Below are positions 60,383 to 64,000 of a stretch of 64,000 nucleotides of DNA, piece after piece. The stretch's first letter is position 1. Each line of letters starts with the position of its first letter. Source of the DNA: Whitmania pigra (taxonomy: Eukaryota > Annelida > Clitellata > Hirudinida > Haemopidae). Below the pieces are notes generated by a model, which was given only the letters and a program-made list of their open reading frames with translations, was not told where the DNA came from and did no database searches. A program made the position numbers and the translations under genes. The stretch covers positions 633,501-697,500 of the forward strand of contig JAJTWR010000254.1 in NCBI GenBank assembly GCA_021613335.1. Reading direction: 5' to 3'.

Positions 60383-61920
60383 TCAATCGTTTCGATCGCT
60401 TTCGTCGGTTAAGTTGTTCTGTTTCTTGGAAGTTTTCAAAATACTCCAAATGCTGAAGGAGTTCTTCTGTGCCTCCGACTTCTGTTCGTCTTCGTGACGA
60501 GAAAAACTGAGACCGGCATTGGAGTCGAATGATTTCGAGCAGTCACTCAAATATTCGAGATTTCTTCTCTCCCCGCTCGGTTCTCCGAAACACTTGCGCG
60601 TCGTGCTCAGAGAATCACCCCAGAAACGAAATAAGTTCTTTTTGCTTTGAACTCCGACAAAGTTTTCCGAGTTGGATTCCTTTCTCTGCTGGAGGATGAG
60701 CTTTCTGATTTCGTTTTTATGGAGACGTTCTTCCTGCTTCTTTCGCTTTTTGTCTAATCTTTCCTGCTCCTTCCGCTGGAGTTCTTCCGGAGGAATTGGA
60801 TCTCCGCTGCAGGTTTGGGGGTGACAGTTATGGGCGGGTCTGCCGGGACCCTTCTTCGTGTTTTCTCGTTTGCGCCATTTTGCACGTCTGTTTTGAAACC
60901 ACACCTGATAAGAAATGAAAGCTTCTTCAGATTCACATAAAACTTCTCAGAGTTGTCACGTGACGGACATGTGCGCTGGTTTCGTCCGAATGAATTTGCA
61001 ATGTTAAATAAACACGTGCCGATGTTGCGGTCTCCTGGGCGAAGGAAGCTCATTAATTTTAATAAATTAGGCCGTCAACATCGTCGCAGTAATAAATTTT
61101 TGACCCAAATTGAGTTTTCGGCGGTCGAAATAGAAAATGAGCTCAGCAGCTCCTGAGAGACCTAGGAGGTCCCTATCGAGATAATAAAACCAGCCAATAA
61201 ATGGCTCCGACACAGATAGGCATGTCAACGCAGTTTTTGAAAATAATTTCATCTTCAAACTATTGATTTAAATCTTTACCGCTCCATTATTCCGACACCT
61301 TGACTTAACATGAATAATTGCGACATTAAATGAATTCGGCAATGTCGTCGGACGAAAACATTCAATTTTAATCGAGTTTCTTTAACCTGGATGCGAGACT
61401 CCGCAAGATCCAGTTTCAAGGCGAGGGATTCCCTCATGAATACGTCTGGGTAGTGACTGTCCATGAAGGACTCCTCCAGCTCCTGGAGCTGCCACGACGT
61501 GAAGTTGGTTCTCGTCCTTCGACGCTTCTGGGCATCTGAACTGCTTTTGAACTCGCAACTCGACAGGGAGTCTAAACAATCAGAAGCCACATGAAAGCTC
61601 ACAGTTACTTGACCGAGGAGAGCCGTCAAACTACCTGACTGGTCCATCACTGCCATGGAAGACTTGGATGAGAGTGGAGTGGTGCGATGATTGTCGAGGG
61701 CATCCTGACCTGAGAGCAGGTGGTCTACGGAGAAACTGTTTGAGTTGGCATTCGTTTTATCTGCTTCGATTCTGTACTGATATCCTTTGTTGAAATCATT
61801 GTTTTGATGGTAAGGATGGATGAGGGAGCTCAGGTAGGAGTTGTACGCTTGGGCATGGAAAAAACTCCCGAGGTTGTTTGAATTTGCCATGTTTAAAAAA
61901 AATCTCATATCCATTGCCAT
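60383..61920 (-). CDS. UNCX: UNCX / unc-4 paired-like homeobox transcription factor
   Basis: UNCX/unc-4 specifies neuronal and mesodermal identities. Segments are 61635-61920, 61387-61571 and 60383-60904 (993 bases, 330 aa). The homeodomain starts [19 protein letters not shown], continues [17 protein letters not shown] and ESRIQ, and after an intron [18 protein letters not shown]. The post-homeodomain GPGRPAHN...[10 protein letters not shown] is diagnostic for UNCX. The N-terminus carries FSVDHLL, matching the FSIDGLL motif of vertebrate UNCX. The 63-base segment 61572-61634 (GTAGTTTG...TTGTTTAG) is stop-free and in frame. I treat it as an intron because vertebrate UNCX also has one just before the homeobox; if it is retained the protein has 351 aa. 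A C-terminal FSIWSILK could be a repression motif. Confidence 0.93.
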
Positions 61921-63627
61921 GTAGGTCTACCTAAAGCGACACCTACTTTGAGAGGTGTATTGGCGTTCGAAGCATTTCAGAAGGAAGATAAAATGGCGAA
62001 GAGCTATCTAATTTAATCGTATAATTTGAAGGCGAGATTATTCAAACAATTGTTCTCCAATGAGTAGCGCTCAATTCTATGTCTCATTCACTCATCGATT
62101 CTTGTTATTTCCCCCCGTCGTTCTGCGTTGGCCAATAACATTCGAGAACTGACCCATGGGCGGAGTCAAACGAATGTAGGACTTTTTCTATGGCGGACGA
62201 GCACAGACATCTCTCACTCGTGCGCATTTAAACATCGACGTTTTATTTTTGTATCCCAATTCATTAGACGACGTTCTGGTGCATTCCATTGAAGTTTCTT
62301 CTGCTCGAGATTTCGGAAGCAAACTTTGCTTTCCTTCAGTCATTTCAATCACAGAAACGTGCGAGAATTATAAGTTGTTATTTTTTCAACTCTAATTTAT
62401 TTGTCACGTTTTTTTTTAATCAAACAGGCGACGACTGTGACACGTTGATTAAGTTTTAAATGTGTTGCGTTGATATTTCATTAATTGAGTTGCAGCAGAA
62501 ATCTTTCGGAATTATTTCCGGGTGCCGAGATATAGAATGCTATTTCTTAATTTGTCATTTTTCTTGTTAACCCTTCTTTTACATTGTCGCAAAAATTTGA
62601 TTATTAACTGATTAACTTAATAACGACTTGGAGACATTATTTATTTGCACACAAACATGAATGTAATGAAATGTAATTAAATCGGAACAATAATTCGAAT
62701 TTCAATCATTATTCCATAAAATTTAAAATCAAATTGATAGGATGAGTTGTGAGCTTTGCAGTGACAGTTTCATTTGTGCAGAGACATCTTGCGTTTAAAT
62801 TTATGACTATTGGAGTTGCTTCATAACCGGAGTACGATGAAATTCCATTAATTAAGTCCAAATCACCTTAGTTAAGCAACGGGCTCTAATCAGATAAATA
62901 AATAAATAAAACTCGATTACTTACTAAGATATTTAAACTCGCCACATCTATATTCCAGCTAGCTTTTAAATATTTTCGGTTATATTTGATTTCATTTTAG
63001 TAGCTTATCCGGAACTTCAACTTTAATATATACCATTACATTTTTAAATGTTAAACTTAAGAAAAAAAACTATATAAATGTATTTAATCATGTGTTATCT
63101 AGGATCTTTATCCCTTTTCCTTATTTAATCCTTAACTTTTTAATCATTCATGGCTTTGAAAATCATAAACTTACGAATAAAATTAATTCAAGTTTAAACA
63201 AAAAAATTTTATTTTATAAACGGAATTAAAATATATTTACCTGTAACAGGCATGAAAGCATAAAAACTTTTTATAATCATGCTAAATAAATTTTGTTTTA
63301 AATTTAAAACAGTTACAAAAATTTAAATATTATTTAAATTATAAATATTAAATGTTATTTTGAAAGATCAACGCTCAAGGTTGATATTTTTATTCGGCAA
63401 TCGTTCTCGTGTGTGCTTATCGGGTCGGTGTTTAGGATTAAAATTTTGTGCTTGTACTTCATTCTCCAAGCCTTTTCGAGTTATTCGGTGACACATGTAT
63501 TATATAGCTCTTTAGCAATAGCTATGAAGTGATTATAATTTGCATATTGTTCTGTGACTTTTACATGGAAAAATGTTTATAATACAATTTTTTGTTGCAT
63601 TATGTATTCAATCGTTTAGATGCAGAG
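61921..63627. other. Divergent upstream region of UNCX and the PRELI gene
   Basis: The UNCX-proximal 350 bases are GC-richer than the surroundings and contain promoter-like motifs. The remainder is AT-rich and without recognisable repeats. The PRELI gene start region (about 63360-63620) ends with a possible 5' UTR intron acceptor, CAATCGTTTAG. Confidence 0.45.
62128..62172 (-). promoter_or_regulatory. CCAAT and GC-box cluster upstream of UNCX
   Basis: GTTGGCCAATAAC (CCAAT-type) and CCATGGGCGGAGTC (GC-box-like) lie within 45 bases, about 210-250 bases upstream of the UNCX ATG. This spacing suits a proximal promoter, but motif occurrence alone is weak evidence. Confidence 0.4.
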
Positions 63628-64000
63628 ATGAAGTATTATTCAGCTTTGACGGTGTTTAAATACACATGGGACCAGGTGGCAGTTGGTTTCTGGTCTAGAT
63701 ATCCGAATCCTCAGAGGTTATTTCTTTTGTTTTTATAATGTTAATATTTGACTTGTTGTTGCTTCAGTTGACTCACAAATTTATAATAAGGTTGTAAGGA
63801 AAAATTAGTTACTAACTGGTCAAATGTGGTTTTGGTATTGAATAGTGCTTCTATATGATCAAATGAATGCACAGCTTGAGCTATCTACAGGGTGTGTTTG
63901 AGGCAACCCTGTTTTCAAGCATTTTAGCCCAAATCTTTTGAGTTGAGCCAAAGTGGTCAGCCAATGTCAGCTGAGAATTTTAGTAATTGAGTGTATAATT
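63628..64000 (+). CDS. PRELID1: PRELI-domain protein, PRELID1-like, first coding exon (3' partial)
   Basis: The coding exon 63628-63716 gives MKYYSALTVFKYTWDQVAVG followed by FWSRYPNPQR and ends AG|GTTATT; the rest of the window is intron 1. The pattern M-x-K-Y...VF/L...W-D-Q-V...F-W-x-R-Y-P-N-P is the start of the PRELI/MSF1 domain and is closest to PRELID1, which shuttles phosphatidic acid between mitochondrial membranes with TRIAP1. Only 29 codons are visible, so a SLMO/PRELID3 or SEC14L-type member is not fully excluded. An earlier ATG at 63621 is out of frame and short. Confidence 0.72.

Overview
The window is nuclear DNA of an invertebrate animal. It is AT-rich, its genes are cut by many short GT-AG introns (mostly about 60-300 bp), and it carries single-copy animal genes together with many degraded transposons. 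Splice sites, codon phases and family motifs fit conventional metazoan genes read in the standard code. A compact-genome bilaterian, for example a tunicate, would fit the short introns and shortened proteins, but the sequence does not settle the taxon.

Genes, left to right: the 3' part of a Polo-like kinase of PLK2/3 type (+, 1-1136); a compact APC (-, 1977-6795, 1190 aa over nine coding segments); a compact CEP192/SPD-2 (-, 26657-38993, 1238 aa over 24 exons); CIAO1 (+, 43408-45952, 319 aa, 7 exons); an SH3BP5-like RAB11 exchange factor (+, 51071-56527, 486 aa, 8 exons); the homeobox gene UNCX/unc-4 (-, 60383-61920); and the first exon of a PRELI-domain gene resembling PRELID1 (+, 63628 onward). 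For every gene complete in the window the assembled exon lengths add up to a whole number of codons, which independently supports the models.

Between these genes lies a transposon graveyard. 7.4-26.2 kb holds hAT, LINE, R2-like and Gypsy relics, two nearly identical Gypsy LTR retrotransposons in inverted orientation with a MULE transposase relic between them, and a LINE with a microsatellite tail. CEP192 introns hold an RLE-type non-LTR element (12-bp direct repeat at its ends), a Tigger-like relic and a small terminal-inverted-repeat element with a 9-bp duplication. 39.3-43.0 kb holds a hAT nested in another hAT, each with its own 8-bp duplication, then a third hAT-like element containing LINE pieces. 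46.6-50.6 kb holds a further hAT and LINE relics. SH3BP5 introns hold tRNA-derived SINEs and a second copy of the 9-bp-duplication element.

The host genes do not form an operon. PLK and APC converge, CEP192 and CIAO1 diverge, SH3BP5 and UNCX converge, and UNCX and the PRELI gene diverge. Several products act on mitosis or microtubules (PLK, APC, CEP192), but nothing in the sequence shows co-regulation. The most novel item is the 9-bp-duplication element family (32791-32977 and 53977-54485), whose ends are built from inverted arrays of a roughly 15-nt unit.
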